A stretch of DNA of 9,389 bases. It comes from an uncultured Clostridia bacterium (GTDB lineage Bacteria > Bacillota > Clostridia > Christensenellales > UBA1242). Both the position numbers and the translations under genes were made by a program. Below, in pieces: positions 1 to 6,226 of this stretch (positions are counted from its first letter, which is position 1; each line of letters starts with the position of its first letter). The stretch spans positions 1 through 9,389 of the forward strand of contig CAMOCI010000017.1 in assembly GCA_946610635.1 (NCBI GenBank). The letters run 5' to 3'. The notes beneath the pieces were generated by a model. That model did not search any database, was not told the DNA's origin, and saw nothing but the letters and a program-made list of their open reading frames with translations.

Positions 1-168
1 GCTTGCATTATAGATAGAGATGGGCATTTTATGAGTTATAATGTAACAGAAAAAATGACATTATCTAAACATGTAGTTGTTGACATAACAACAACTATGA
101 CTAATAATTTTACTACTATATTTTTATCACATGATGTTGCTCCAAGTATTCCAGAACCGCAAGTTTAA
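1..168 (+). CDS. 3' end of an unrecognised protein (partial, 55 residues)
   Basis: The frame is open from the first base and stops with TAA at 166-168, giving the last 55 residues of a protein whose start lies outside the window. The visible part is rich in Thr, Val and Ile and ends in a Pro-containing tail (IPEPQV). It has no membrane segment or motif that I recognise. A strong intrinsic terminator starts 10 bases after the stop, which supports this as a real gene end rather than a chance open frame. No function can be assigned from this fragment. Confidence 0.6.
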   Translation, partial: ACIIDRDGHFMSYNVTEKMTLSKHVVVDITTTMTNNFTTIFLSHDVAPSIPEPQV

Positions 169-177
169 ATACAGATT

Positions 178-203
178 AAAAAGCACTTTTAAAGTGCTTT
201 TTT
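178..203 (+). terminator. Intrinsic terminator of the upstream partial gene
   Basis: The arms AAAAAGCACTTT (178-189) and AAAGTGCTTTTT (191-202) are perfectly complementary; in practice the AAAAAGCAC/GTGCTTTTT stem would close a 7-nt loop. The 3' arm runs into a T-tract. It separates the partial gene from the LRR gene. Confidence 0.9.
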
Positions 204-307
204 ATGAATGTGAATTACTAAAAAAATAATATTTGACTATTTATTATATAATTTATAAACATAATATTTATACCAATTTAATTATATAAAAAATTGCGTT
301 AAAAATA

Positions 308-335
308 TTTATAATTTAAAATTTTGTGATATAAT
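308..335 (+). promoter_or_regulatory. Promoter of the LRR protein gene, predicted leaderless
   Basis: A perfect TATAAT at 330-335 is preceded by an extended TGA (327-329). The -35 is weak (TTTATA, 308-313, spacer 16). Six bases separate the -10 from the ATG at 342, so the predicted +1 is the A of the start codon. No Shine-Dalgarno is present. The AT-rich stretch 205-307 holds nothing else I can support. Confidence 0.65.
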
Positions 336-341
336 AAAATT

Positions 342-1715
342 ATGAAGAAAATAAATAAAAAAAATATAGTAACAATTTTTGTAGTGTTGTTTGCCCTGAT
401 TATTTTAATGTGTGGCGTTTTAACCATACACAAATCGAATGCAAACAGCAAGGTTTTTGCTGAAGAAACAAATATTGATGTAACAACAGAAATTTCAAAT
501 AATGGTACAATACTATCCTCAAAATTGTGGCAAGCATTAGCTAGATTTTATCGTGAAAATTGCGATAGTACTACAAGTGGAAGAATTCATGGAACAACCG
601 GGAATGAGTTTTTTTACACTGATTTATTCAAAGATTTTAATGTTGATATTTTAGATTTGTCATCAAAAGAAATTGATAGCATACAAAATTTGAGTTGTAT
701 GGATTTATCAAGCTTTGTTAAAATTGATCTATCAAATAATAGTATCGAATACATTGAAAATGAACTAAACCAATTAGATAACTTGCAAGAACTTGATTTA
801 TCCAAAAACTTATTAAATAATTTTTCTTACAATCAATTAAGCCAAACTTGTTATTCGCAAAATTTGGTTAAACTTAACTTAAGTCAAAACGAAATTGAAA
901 ATTGTGATTTATCAAAAATTAGTCAAGGTGAAATTGATGTTAAATTAAACAATATAGAGAACGCAGGTTTGTTATTGCCAGAAAACGAAGATGTTGTAGT
1001 AAATTTAACTCATAATTTATTAGATAGCCCTAACACAAGTAATGCAAACATTTCATATGGTTTTCAAGGTGTTAAAGATAACGCAACCTATGTTGTTGGT
1101 AAAAGTATATATTTTTATGGTTTAGCAGAAATTGACGAGATTAAAATTTTTAGATTAACACCTGTTAAAGCAGAAGGTAGCGAAGAAACAACTTTTACCG
1201 AAACAGAAATTGATACATTAGTTGCAAATGAAAGTTATACTTTTGCGTATGGTTATTTTAGATTAAAGTTTAACGAAATAGAAAGCACTAATCCTCTACT
1301 AAAACAAATGACATTTTATATTTGTCCTGTTGCGCCAACAATAAAAATGTATATTAATGGGCAAGAGTTAGAAAAAATTACACATAAAACAACGGTGCCT
1401 TTAACAATTAAAGTGTTTGGCGAAGATAATTCAGTGTTTGTTGTTAATAATAGTAAAATTGAAGGTAACGAAATAACAATTAATAAAAATGGAGTTTATA
1501 CTTTAACATTTTATCAAATTATAGATAATCAATACAAAAGTGCGGGTTACAGCTTATATTTAGAATATCAAGCTCCATTGGCTATAAATTGGCTTTTTGC
1601 AATAGGTGGTACTGCATTGTTTGTTGTGCTATTTTATTTGGCAGTTAAATTTAGCCCAAAGCTTGTTAATATAAATATAGGAAAAAGTAAAAAAGATAAA
1701 ACAAATTTGGATTAA
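342..1715 (+). CDS. Membrane-anchored extracellular leucine-rich-repeat protein
   Basis: A predicted surface protein of 457 residues. The N-terminus is Lys-rich (residues 2-7) followed by a hydrophobic stretch (about 9-28) and a plausible signal peptidase site after Ala40 (VFA before EE). Residues about 101-230 contain degenerate leucine-rich repeats of the LxxLxLSxNxI type, for example around IDLSNNSI (128-135), ELDLSKNLL and KLNLSQNEI. About 325-411 looks like a beta-rich, possibly Ig-like, segment. A C-terminal membrane helix (about 413-435) is followed by a Lys-rich tail, so the bulk should lie outside the cell. The ATG is chosen because the signal sequence starts there, although no ribosome binding site precedes it. 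The rluA-family gene starts 2 nt after the stop. LRR surface proteins usually bind proteins or glycans; the ligand here is unknown. Confidence 0.8.
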   Translation: MKKINKKNIVTIFVVLFALIILMCGVLTIHKSNANSKVFAEETNIDVTTEISNNGTILSSKLWQALARFYRENCDSTTSGRIHGTTGNEFFYTDLFKDFNVDILDLSSKEIDSIQNLSCMDLSSFVKIDLSNNSIEYIENELNQLDNLQELDLSKNLLNNFSYNQLSQTCYSQNLVKLNLSQNEIENCDLSKISQGEIDVKLNNIENAGLLLPENEDVVVNLTHNLLDSPNTSNANISYGFQGVKDNATYVVGKSIYFYGLAEIDEIKIFRLTPVKAEGSEETTFTETEIDTLVANESYTFAYGYFRLKFNEIESTNPLLKQMTFYICPVAPTIKMYINGQELEKITHKTTVPLTIKVFGEDNSVFVVNNSKIEGNEITINKNGVYTLTFYQIIDNQYKSAGYSLYLEYQAPLAINWLFAIGGTALFVVLFYLAVKFSPKLVNINIGKSKKDKTNLD

Positions 1716-1717
1716 AT

Positions 1718-2593
1718 ATGGAAAAAATAGAATTTGTAAATAAGAAAGAAAGCAAAGTTTTTGACGCAATAATTAACTTTAAGCCAACACTAAACTATTC
1801 CATTTTAAAAACTGCATTAAGAAAAAAAGACATAAGAGTTAATGGTAAAAAAATTAATGATAATATGACCATTAAATCTGGAGATTTGATAACCATATTT
1901 TTGCAAGAAAAAAAACAAAAAACTATTAATTCTATTTATGAAGATGATAATATAAAAATAGTTTTTAAACCACAAGGAGTTGAAGTAACAAAAGTAGATA
2001 AAGCGTTTAAAGATAGTGAAAGTTTGGAAGAAATTGTTAAAGCAACAGCTTGCCATAGATTAGACAAAAACACAGAAGGGCTTGTTGTGCTAGCAAAAAA
2101 TCAAACTGCACAAAATTGTATGTTTGAGGCTTTTAAAAATCATCAAGTACAAAAAACATATAATGCAATAGTATCAGGTAATGTTAATAAAAATGGTGAA
2201 AAATTACAAAACTACATAAAAAAAGAAGAAAATTTTGCTAAAATTTGCGATAAATTCGACAAAAGCGGAAAAATTGCAAAACTTTCTTACAAAGTTTTGG
2301 AGCAAAAAAATGATTTGTTTTTAATAGAAATTAATTTAGAAACTGGGCGTATGCATCAAATAAGAGTTCAACTTGCCCATCATAAAATTTATGTTTTGGG
2401 TGATGAGAAGTATGGCGATAAAGAAGTAAATAAAAAGTGTAAAACACATAAGCAACAATTATGTGCTTGCAAAATATCTTTTTCTAATTTAACTGCCCCA
2501 CTTGAATATTTGAATGGTAAATATTTTGATGTAAAGCCAAATTTTAATTTAAAAAATTATGACATTAAGTTAGGTAAACACAATAAAAAATGA
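1718..2593 (+). CDS. RluA-family 23S/tRNA pseudouridine synthase with S4 domain
   Basis: A 291-residue enzyme predicted to isomerise uridine to pseudouridine in rRNA or tRNA. Residues about 1-62 form an S4-like RNA-binding domain (LRKKDIRVNGKKI). The catalytic motif is HRLDKNTEG with the nucleophile Asp116; families usually have HRLDxxTSG, so Glu replaces Ser here. The second conserved motif is GRMHQIRVQL (210-219), with Met where Thr is common. The C-terminal QLCACKISF block matches the usual LHA..L.F element. Length and domain order fit the RluA/RluD group, but the target uridine cannot be read from sequence. The ATG follows the LRR gene stop by 2 nt and has no clear Shine-Dalgarno, so translation is probably coupled. 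The gene ends with TGA, inside its terminator. Confidence 0.9.
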   Translation: MEKIEFVNKKESKVFDAIINFKPTLNYSILKTALRKKDIRVNGKKINDNMTIKSGDLITIFLQEKKQKTINSIYEDDNIKIVFKPQGVEVTKVDKAFKDSESLEEIVKATACHRLDKNTEGLVVLAKNQTAQNCMFEAFKNHQVQKTYNAIVSGNVNKNGEKLQNYIKKEENFAKICDKFDKSGKIAKLSYKVLEQKNDLFLIEINLETGRMHQIRVQLAHHKIYVLGDEKYGDKEVNKKCKTHKQQLCACKISFSNLTAPLEYLNGKYFDVKPNFNLKNYDIKLGKHNKK

Positions 2594-2620
2594 CGACATT
2601 TTAAATGTAGCCATTTTTTT
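2585..2620. terminator. Bidirectional intrinsic terminator between convergent genes
   Basis: AAAAAATG (2585-2592) pairs with CATTTTTT (2612-2619). An inner ACATTT/AAATGT stem (2596-2601 with 2603-2608) is separated from it by a 3x3 internal loop. There is an A-tract on the left and a T-tract on the right, so it can work on both strands. It serves the rluA-family gene (+) and the 124-residue gene (-). The TGA stop of the rluA-family gene lies in the stem. Confidence 0.85.
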
Positions 2621-2624
2621 AGTT

Positions 2625-2999
2625 TTATAAAGATTTATTACATATTTTTTGGTTTTCTAAAAATTCAGTTAAAAATTCATTTTCTTCTTTTGAAGAATAT
2701 CTTTTGATACCTTCTTTCTTCTCCATTTTAGTAAGTTTTTTTGATATTGTTACAACCTTTAATGTAGGGCCTTCTGTGCAATCTTCCAAAGTAACAATAC
2801 TTTCATATTCTTTTAAGCATTTTTTAAATTCTGGTGACGCTTTTTCTAAATCACTTGATTTATAAGAAAACCCAGGGTGTTTAACTCCAAGTTTACTTAC
2901 AACAATAAAATGTTCAAATTTAGGATATTCATATTTACCTTCTTTTAATGCTTTTATTGTTGCAACCAAATGTTTATAATCATTGTATTGTGTTACCAT
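2625..2999 (-). CDS. Hypothetical protein, 124 residues, unrecognised
   Basis: A small, charged, probably soluble cytoplasmic protein with no signal peptide or membrane helix. The N-terminal half (about residues 1-60) has alternating hydrophobic and polar residues (FEHFIVVSKLG). The C-terminal third is Lys/Glu-rich and likely helical (KLTKMEKKEGIKRY, NEFLTEFLENQK). I do not recognise the family. That it is a real gene is well supported: the ATG has an AGGAG Shine-Dalgarno about 7 nt upstream and a near-ideal promoter (TTGACA, 17-nt spacer, TATAAT) starting 21 nt upstream. It lies downstream of dnaA on the same strand with no clear terminator between, so it may also receive dnaA transcripts. 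Its 3' end meets the bidirectional terminator. Confidence 0.75.
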   Translation of the reverse strand: MVTQYNDYKHLVATIKALKEGKYEYPKFEHFIVVSKLGVKHPGFSYKSSDLEKASPEFKKCLKEYESIVTLEDCTEGPTLKVVTISKKLTKMEKKEGIKRYSSKEENEFLTEFLENQKICNKSL

Positions 3000-3020
3000 A
3001 TGTTTTTCTCCTACTAGTTG

Positions 3021-3049
3021 ATTATATCATAGTCAAATATCTATGTCAA
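3021..3049 (-). promoter_or_regulatory. Near-consensus sigma-A promoter of the 124-residue gene
   Basis: Read on the minus strand: TTGACA (3049-3044), 17-nt spacer, TATAAT (3026-3021), with an extended TGA before the -10. This is the best match to consensus in the window. It starts 8 nt beyond the dnaA stop. Confidence 0.9.
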
Positions 3050-3057
3050 TACACAAT

Positions 3058-4404
3058 TTATTGCTTTAATATAATATTTTTTATATCATTTGCAATGGTT
3101 TTTGTTCTTGAATTAGATTTTATTTCACTTGCGATTTTATCACGTGCATGCATAACTGTTGTATGGTCACGTCCACCAAAGTTTTGTCCTATTGATGTTA
3201 ATGGTAAATCAGTTAGTTCTGTTATTAAATATATTGCCATTTGACGCGGGTCAACTATCTCTTTATTTTTCTTTTTGCCAGTTAAATCACTTCTATCAAC
3301 GTTATAATATTTGCAAACAGCATTGATAACATCATCTGCATTAATAACTTCTTTTTCAGTAACTTCATCTTGAAGAGCTAGTTCAGCATCTTCTAGCGAT
3401 GCAAAATGTTTACAGTGAATACCTGCATAAAAATGTACTTTTGCAAGACTTCCTTCAAGTTCTCTTATGTTTGTATTAATTTTTTCTGCAAGATAATTAT
3501 AAACGCTATCTTCTACTCTATAATTTTCTTCTAGTGCCTTTCTTTTTAAGATAGCAACTCTTGTTTCAAAATCTGGGCTTTGAATATCTTGAATAAGTCC
3601 ACTTTTAAATCTGCTAACAAGTCTATCACTTAACGTTGCAATATCTTGTGGTGGTCTATCACTTGCAATTATAATCTGTTTGCCGTTTTGGTGTAAATCA
3701 TTAAATGTGTGAAAAAACTCTTCTTGTGTTTCGGTTTTGTTGCTAATAAACTGTATATCATCAACCATCAAAACGTCAACATTTCTGTATCTTTCTCTAA
3801 AATTAGAAATTGTTTTGTTTTTGCCACCACGCAAACTATCTATGTAATCATTAGTAAATTTTTCACAAGTAACATATATAACATTAAGATCTGGCATATT
3901 TGCTCTTAAATAATTACCTATTGCATGCATCAAGTGAGTTTTGCCTAAACCAACGCCACCATAAATAAATAATGGGTTAAAACGCTTGCCTGGATTTTCT
4001 GCAACTGCTCTACTTGCCGCATACACAAACTCATTGCTTTTACCAACAACAAAACTCTCAAATGTATACTTTGGATTAAAACTTATTGAATTTTCTCTTT
4101 TAATATTTTCTATTTCTACATTTTCTCTGTTTGATGTTTCTAGTGAAAAATCTTCTTTTTCTTCTGGACTAATTATCTTAAAACTATCAACTTCAAAATT
4201 ATCAGCAATAGCAAGTTTAAGTTCACTTTCACAAAGTTCTAAGCATCTTTTTTTTGCCGTTTCACTATTTGCAAGTATTATCAAACAACCATCTTTTACT
4301 GTTATAGGTTCAAGGGTTTTTACCCACAAGTCAAAAGTTACAGTTGTAACTTCGCTTGATACTATATTTAAAACTTCATTCCAATTATCTTTAAAATTTT
4401 GCAT
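3058..4404 (-). CDS. dnaA: Chromosomal replication initiator protein DnaA
   Basis: Full-length DnaA, 448 residues, the AAA+ ATPase that binds and melts the replication origin. Domain I (about 1-80) includes the conserved FDLWVKTLEP segment; a short linker domain II (about 80-110) follows. Domain III has Walker A GGVGLGKTH (149-157), Walker B LMVDDIQF (212-219), sensor 1 IIIASD, the arginine-finger region SRFKSGL (Arg265) and sensor 2 NIRELEGSL (Arg314). Domain IV carries the signature GGRDHTTVMHARDKI (410-424). Two residues aligned with E. coli Arg399 and Lys415 are Lys379 and Thr395. The start is fixed by MQNFKDNWNEV, which matches other DnaA N-termini. There is no Shine-Dalgarno and the promoter puts +1 at the ATG. 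It diverges from recF, and dnaN is not adjacent, which is unusual for Firmicutes. Confidence 0.98.
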   Translation of the reverse strand: MQNFKDNWNEVLNIVSSEVTTVTFDLWVKTLEPITVKDGCLIILANSETAKKRCLELCESELKLAIADNFEVDSFKIISPEEKEDFSLETSNRENVEIENIKRENSISFNPKYTFESFVVGKSNEFVYAASRAVAENPGKRFNPLFIYGGVGLGKTHLMHAIGNYLRANMPDLNVIYVTCEKFTNDYIDSLRGGKNKTISNFRERYRNVDVLMVDDIQFISNKTETQEEFFHTFNDLHQNGKQIIIASDRPPQDIATLSDRLVSRFKSGLIQDIQSPDFETRVAILKRKALEENYRVEDSVYNYLAEKINTNIRELEGSLAKVHFYAGIHCKHFASLEDAELALQDEVTEKEVINADDVINAVCKYYNVDRSDLTGKKKNKEIVDPRQMAIYLITELTDLPLTSIGQNFGGRDHTTVMHARDKIASEIKSNSRTKTIANDIKNIILKQ

Positions 4405-4410
4405 ATTTTT

Positions 4411-4439
4411 ATTTTAATAAAATAATTTACAAAAGTCAA
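4411..4439 (-). promoter_or_regulatory. dnaA promoter, predicted leaderless
   Basis: On the minus strand: TTGACT (4439-4434), 17-nt spacer, TAAAAT (4416-4411). Six bases then separate the -10 from the ATG at 4404, placing +1 on the A of the start codon. No purine-rich ribosome binding site precedes the ATG, so even a longer transcript would lack a Shine-Dalgarno. Confidence 0.65.
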
Positions 4440-4459
4440 CAACATAAGATAAAAATTAA

Positions 4460-4488
4460 TTTACAATATCAATGTATTTTGATACAAT
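4460..4488 (+). promoter_or_regulatory. recF promoter
   Basis: TTTACA (4460-4465), 17-nt spacer, TACAAT (4483-4488), with an extended TGA at 4480-4482. The predicted +1 is near 4495, giving a leader of about 83 nt before the TTG start. The -10 sits inside a small dyad, TGTAT-TTTG-ATACA (4473-4486), which could be an operator. Confidence 0.7.
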
Positions 4489-4555
4489 ATAGTTGCTTTA
4501 ATCTTGGCTAAAATATGTAAAACGTATGTATATTAACAATATTTTAAATACATTG
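4470..4555. repeat. 10-bp inverted repeat flanking the recF -10 and leader
   Basis: CAATGTATTT (4470-4479) and AAATACATTG (4546-4555) are exact reverse complements, 66 nt apart. The left arm overlaps the recF promoter spacer and the right arm lies just upstream of the ribosome binding site. In DNA this could be a pair of protein-binding sites. An RNA stem is excluded for transcripts starting near 4495, because the left arm would not be transcribed. Confidence 0.5.
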
Positions 4556-4564
4556 CAATTTGAT

Positions 4565-4580
4565 GGAGAAATAAATTTTG
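4565..4580 (+). promoter_or_regulatory. Ribosome binding site fixing the TTG start of recF
   Basis: GGAG (4565-4568) lies 9 nt before TTG at 4578-4580. An in-frame TAA at 4572-4574 rules out any earlier start, and the next residues are already conserved RecF sequence, so TTG is the start codon. Confidence 0.85.
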
Positions 4581-5666
4581 TTTGTTAGCGATATTAAACT
4601 TAATGGGTTTAGAAATTATGGTGAACAAAAAGTAAAACTTTCACCAAATATAAATTTGCTAGTTGGAAAAAATGGACAAGGAAAAACCAATTTGCTTGAA
4701 TCCATTTATTTTGCTGCAATAGGAAAAAGCCCAAAAACAAACAAAGAAAGCGAACTTGTTAACTGGGAAAAACAAAGAGCAAGTTTTTGTGTAAATTTAC
4801 AAAAGAAAAGTGGCGCAAAACAAATAGAAGTTATATTTTCTAGACAGACCAAAAAAGTAGTTAGAGTTAACAACGTAAATCTTTTAAAAATTGCTGATTT
4901 GTTAGGAAACTTAAATGTAGTGTTTTTTTCTCCTGATGAGTTAAAACTTGTAAAAGATGCTCCACAAGACAGGCGTAAATTTTTGGATACTGATATATCG
5001 CAATTAAGTAAAAATTACTTTTATAATTTAACAAAATATAATAAAATATTGGACGAAAGAAACAAACTTTTAAAAACTGCACAAAGCAAAGAAATTTTAG
5101 AACAAACATTGCCTATTTGGGATACTCACCTTGCCGACACTGGTAGCAAGATAATATTAGAAAGAATAAAATTTTTAAACAAGTTAAAAAATATTGCTAA
5201 ACAAGCACATGAATACTTAACAAATAAAAAAGAAGACTTGCAGATTGAGTACTCTGGCATTGTTGGGCAAAATGAAGAAGAAATAAAACAACAAATTTTA
5301 AAAAATTTGGTTGCATGCAGAGAAAAAGATGAAAAGTTGGGTTTTACTAATGTAGGTCCACATAGAGATGATATTAAACTTGTTGTAAACAATGTTGATA
5401 TACGCAGTTTTGGTAGTCAAGGTCAACAACGTACAGTTGCGCTTAGTATGAAACTTGCGGAACTAGAAATATTTAATGAAGAAATTGGTGAGTATCCAGT
5501 ACTGCTTCTTGACGATGTTTTAAGTGAACTAGACCAAGATAGGCAACAACGTTTGTTGAATTATTGCAAAAAATTGCAAACGATAATTACAGCAACACAG
5601 TACGACCCATTTATGTTTCAAGACGCAAATATTATAAAAATAAACAACGGGCAAATTAGTGAATAA
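4578..5666 (+). CDS. recF: DNA replication and repair protein RecF
   Basis: RecF, 362 residues, an SMC/ABC-like ATPase that with RecO and RecR helps load RecA on gapped DNA. The N-terminus (MFVSDIKLNGFRNY) is characteristic. Walker A is GKNGQGKTN (30-38), the ABC-type signature is SFGSQGQQR (277-285), Walker B is VLLLDD (308-313) and the D-loop is LSELD (315-319). The central part is the usual Lys/Glu-rich coiled-coil region. The length is typical. Translation starts at TTG. The gene has its own promoter facing away from dnaA, and its TAA stop is embedded in an intrinsic terminator. Neither dnaN nor gyrB flanks it. A decayed copy of its last about 50 bp lies downstream at 6593-6642. Confidence 0.97.
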   Translation: MFVSDIKLNGFRNYGEQKVKLSPNINLLVGKNGQGKTNLLESIYFAAIGKSPKTNKESELVNWEKQRASFCVNLQKKSGAKQIEVIFSRQTKKVVRVNNVNLLKIADLLGNLNVVFFSPDELKLVKDAPQDRRKFLDTDISQLSKNYFYNLTKYNKILDERNKLLKTAQSKEILEQTLPIWDTHLADTGSKIILERIKFLNKLKNIAKQAHEYLTNKKEDLQIEYSGIVGQNEEEIKQQILKNLVACREKDEKLGFTNVGPHRDDIKLVVNNVDIRSFGSQGQQRTVALSMKLAELEIFNEEIGEYPVLLLDDVLSELDQDRQQRLLNYCKKLQTIITATQYDPFMFQDANIIKINNGQISE

Positions 5667-5675
5667 TTTGCTTTT
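5651..5675 (+). terminator. Intrinsic terminator overlapping the recF stop codon
   Basis: GCAAATTA (5651-5658) pairs perfectly with TAATTTGC (5664-5671) across a 5-nt loop, followed by TTTT. The recF stop TAA (5664-5666) is the first part of the 3' arm, so the last coding codons form the stem. Confidence 0.75.
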
Positions 5676-5728
5676 CTGTTAAAATTTTTATCTATATACA
5701 GGTACATATATAACTCAAAAATCAACTA

Positions 5729-5756
5729 TTGACATTTTTAGATAATGTGATATAAT
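5729..5756 (+). promoter_or_regulatory. Promoter of the 131-residue gene and mazG-like operon
   Basis: TTGACA (5729-5734), 16-nt spacer, TATAAT (5751-5756), with TGA (5748-5750) directly before the -10. It closely resembles the promoter at 6780-6808: the two share TATTGACATTTTTA at the -35 and GATATAATAAAA at the -10. Confidence 0.9.
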
Positions 5757-5777
5757 AAAAGCAAAGGGGAAGGAAAT

Positions 5778-6173
5778 ATGTATATAGAAAAATTAAGTTT
5801 AAGTAATATTAGAGAAATTTTATCAAAACTTTTTGATAATAAGAATGTTAAAATAAAAAAAATTGATGTTAAAGGTATGGGACATAATATTGGTAGCTTT
5901 GAAATTGACTTTGAAGTGTTAAAAGCAAAATATAAAAGTGAAGGTTTTGTAACAGGTAACCTTACAATGACAGACTATTATGTATCTTTAAATGAATTTG
6001 ATGAAATTAATTACGGCTTGGATGAAAAGTTAAACAAAAAATACCATAAAGCCATGATAGAAGAATTTGAAAAGATAGGAGCAAGAAAAGCAACAAAAGA
6101 TAATCTTGCAGAGAAATATAGAAAAGACGTTGATTTTGAAGAAGTTAAAGAAGAAAATTTAAATGTTTTATAA
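5778..6173 (+). CDS. Hypothetical protein, 131 residues, unrecognised
   Basis: A small soluble protein without signal peptide or membrane helix, and I do not recognise its family. Residues about 20-75 alternate hydrophobic and charged positions as in beta strands (VKIKKIDVKGMG, GSFEIDFEVL, GFVTGNLTMTDYYVSL). About 76-131 is strongly charged and probably helical (KLNKKYHKAMIEEFEKIG). The start is secure: ATG at 5778 is preceded by AGGGGAAGG (5765-5773) and a strong promoter. It is the first gene of a putative two-gene unit with the MazG-like enzyme, separated by 53 bp that contain a stable hairpin. Its opening residues (MYIEKLSLSN) resemble a RecF N-terminus, but there is no Walker motif and the similarity stops there. 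Function unknown. Confidence 0.75.
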   Translation: MYIEKLSLSNIREILSKLFDNKNVKIKKIDVKGMGHNIGSFEIDFEVLKAKYKSEGFVTGNLTMTDYYVSLNEFDEINYGLDEKLNKKYHKAMIEEFEKIGARKATKDNLAEKYRKDVDFEEVKEENLNVL

Positions 6174-6178
6174 TTATA

Positions 6179-6214
6179 AGATAATACAATCTAACAAGGT
6201 TGTATTATTTGTTT
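6179..6214 (+). terminator. Hairpin with T-rich tail just before the mazG-like ribosome binding site
   Basis: AAGATAATACAATC (6178-6191) pairs with GGTTGTATTATTT (6198-6210) across a 6-nt loop, with G-T wobbles. The core ATAATACAA/TTGTATTAT is perfect. A TTTGTTT tail ends directly at the AAAGGAG ribosome binding site. It may act as a partial terminator lowering mazG-like expression, or as an RNA-stability element. No promoter is visible between it and the ATG. Confidence 0.55.
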
Positions 6215-6226
6215 AAAGGAGAAATT

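Larger units (their letters stand above)
4405..4577. other. dnaA-recF divergent intergenic region, weak candidate replication origin
   Basis: A 173-bp AT-rich region between divergent dnaA and recF holds two back-to-back promoters whose -35 elements are 20 nt apart, and an 86-bp dyad. Bacterial origins often lie beside dnaA, and here both genes point away from this region. I find no TTATCCACA box or close match in it on either strand, so the origin call is only positional. Confidence 0.25.

Noticed and set aside
233..259. A possible second promoter (TTGACT with TATAAA) upstream of the LRR gene
   Set aside because: The spacer is only 15 nt and the -10 is poor; the extended TATAAT at 330 is far better.
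4320..4328. TTACCCACA, one mismatch from a consensus DnaA box
   Set aside because: It is a single site within the dnaA coding region over conserved codons (LWVKT), without a cluster around it.
3709..4417. Plus-strand open frames inside dnaA (3709-3909 and 3986-4417)
   Set aside because: They are antisense to well-conserved dnaA codons, lack ribosome binding sites and show low-complexity Ser/Leu/Phe composition.
5778..5807. Similarity of the 131-residue protein start (MYIEKLSLSN) to RecF N-termini
   Set aside because: It stops after about ten residues and there is no Walker A or other RecF motif, so it is probably chance.
6200..6226. A longer mazG-like reading frame starting at TTG 6200
   Set aside because: The extra nine codons overlap the hairpin and the Shine-Dalgarno; ATG 6227 has an ideal AAAGGAG at 5 nt.
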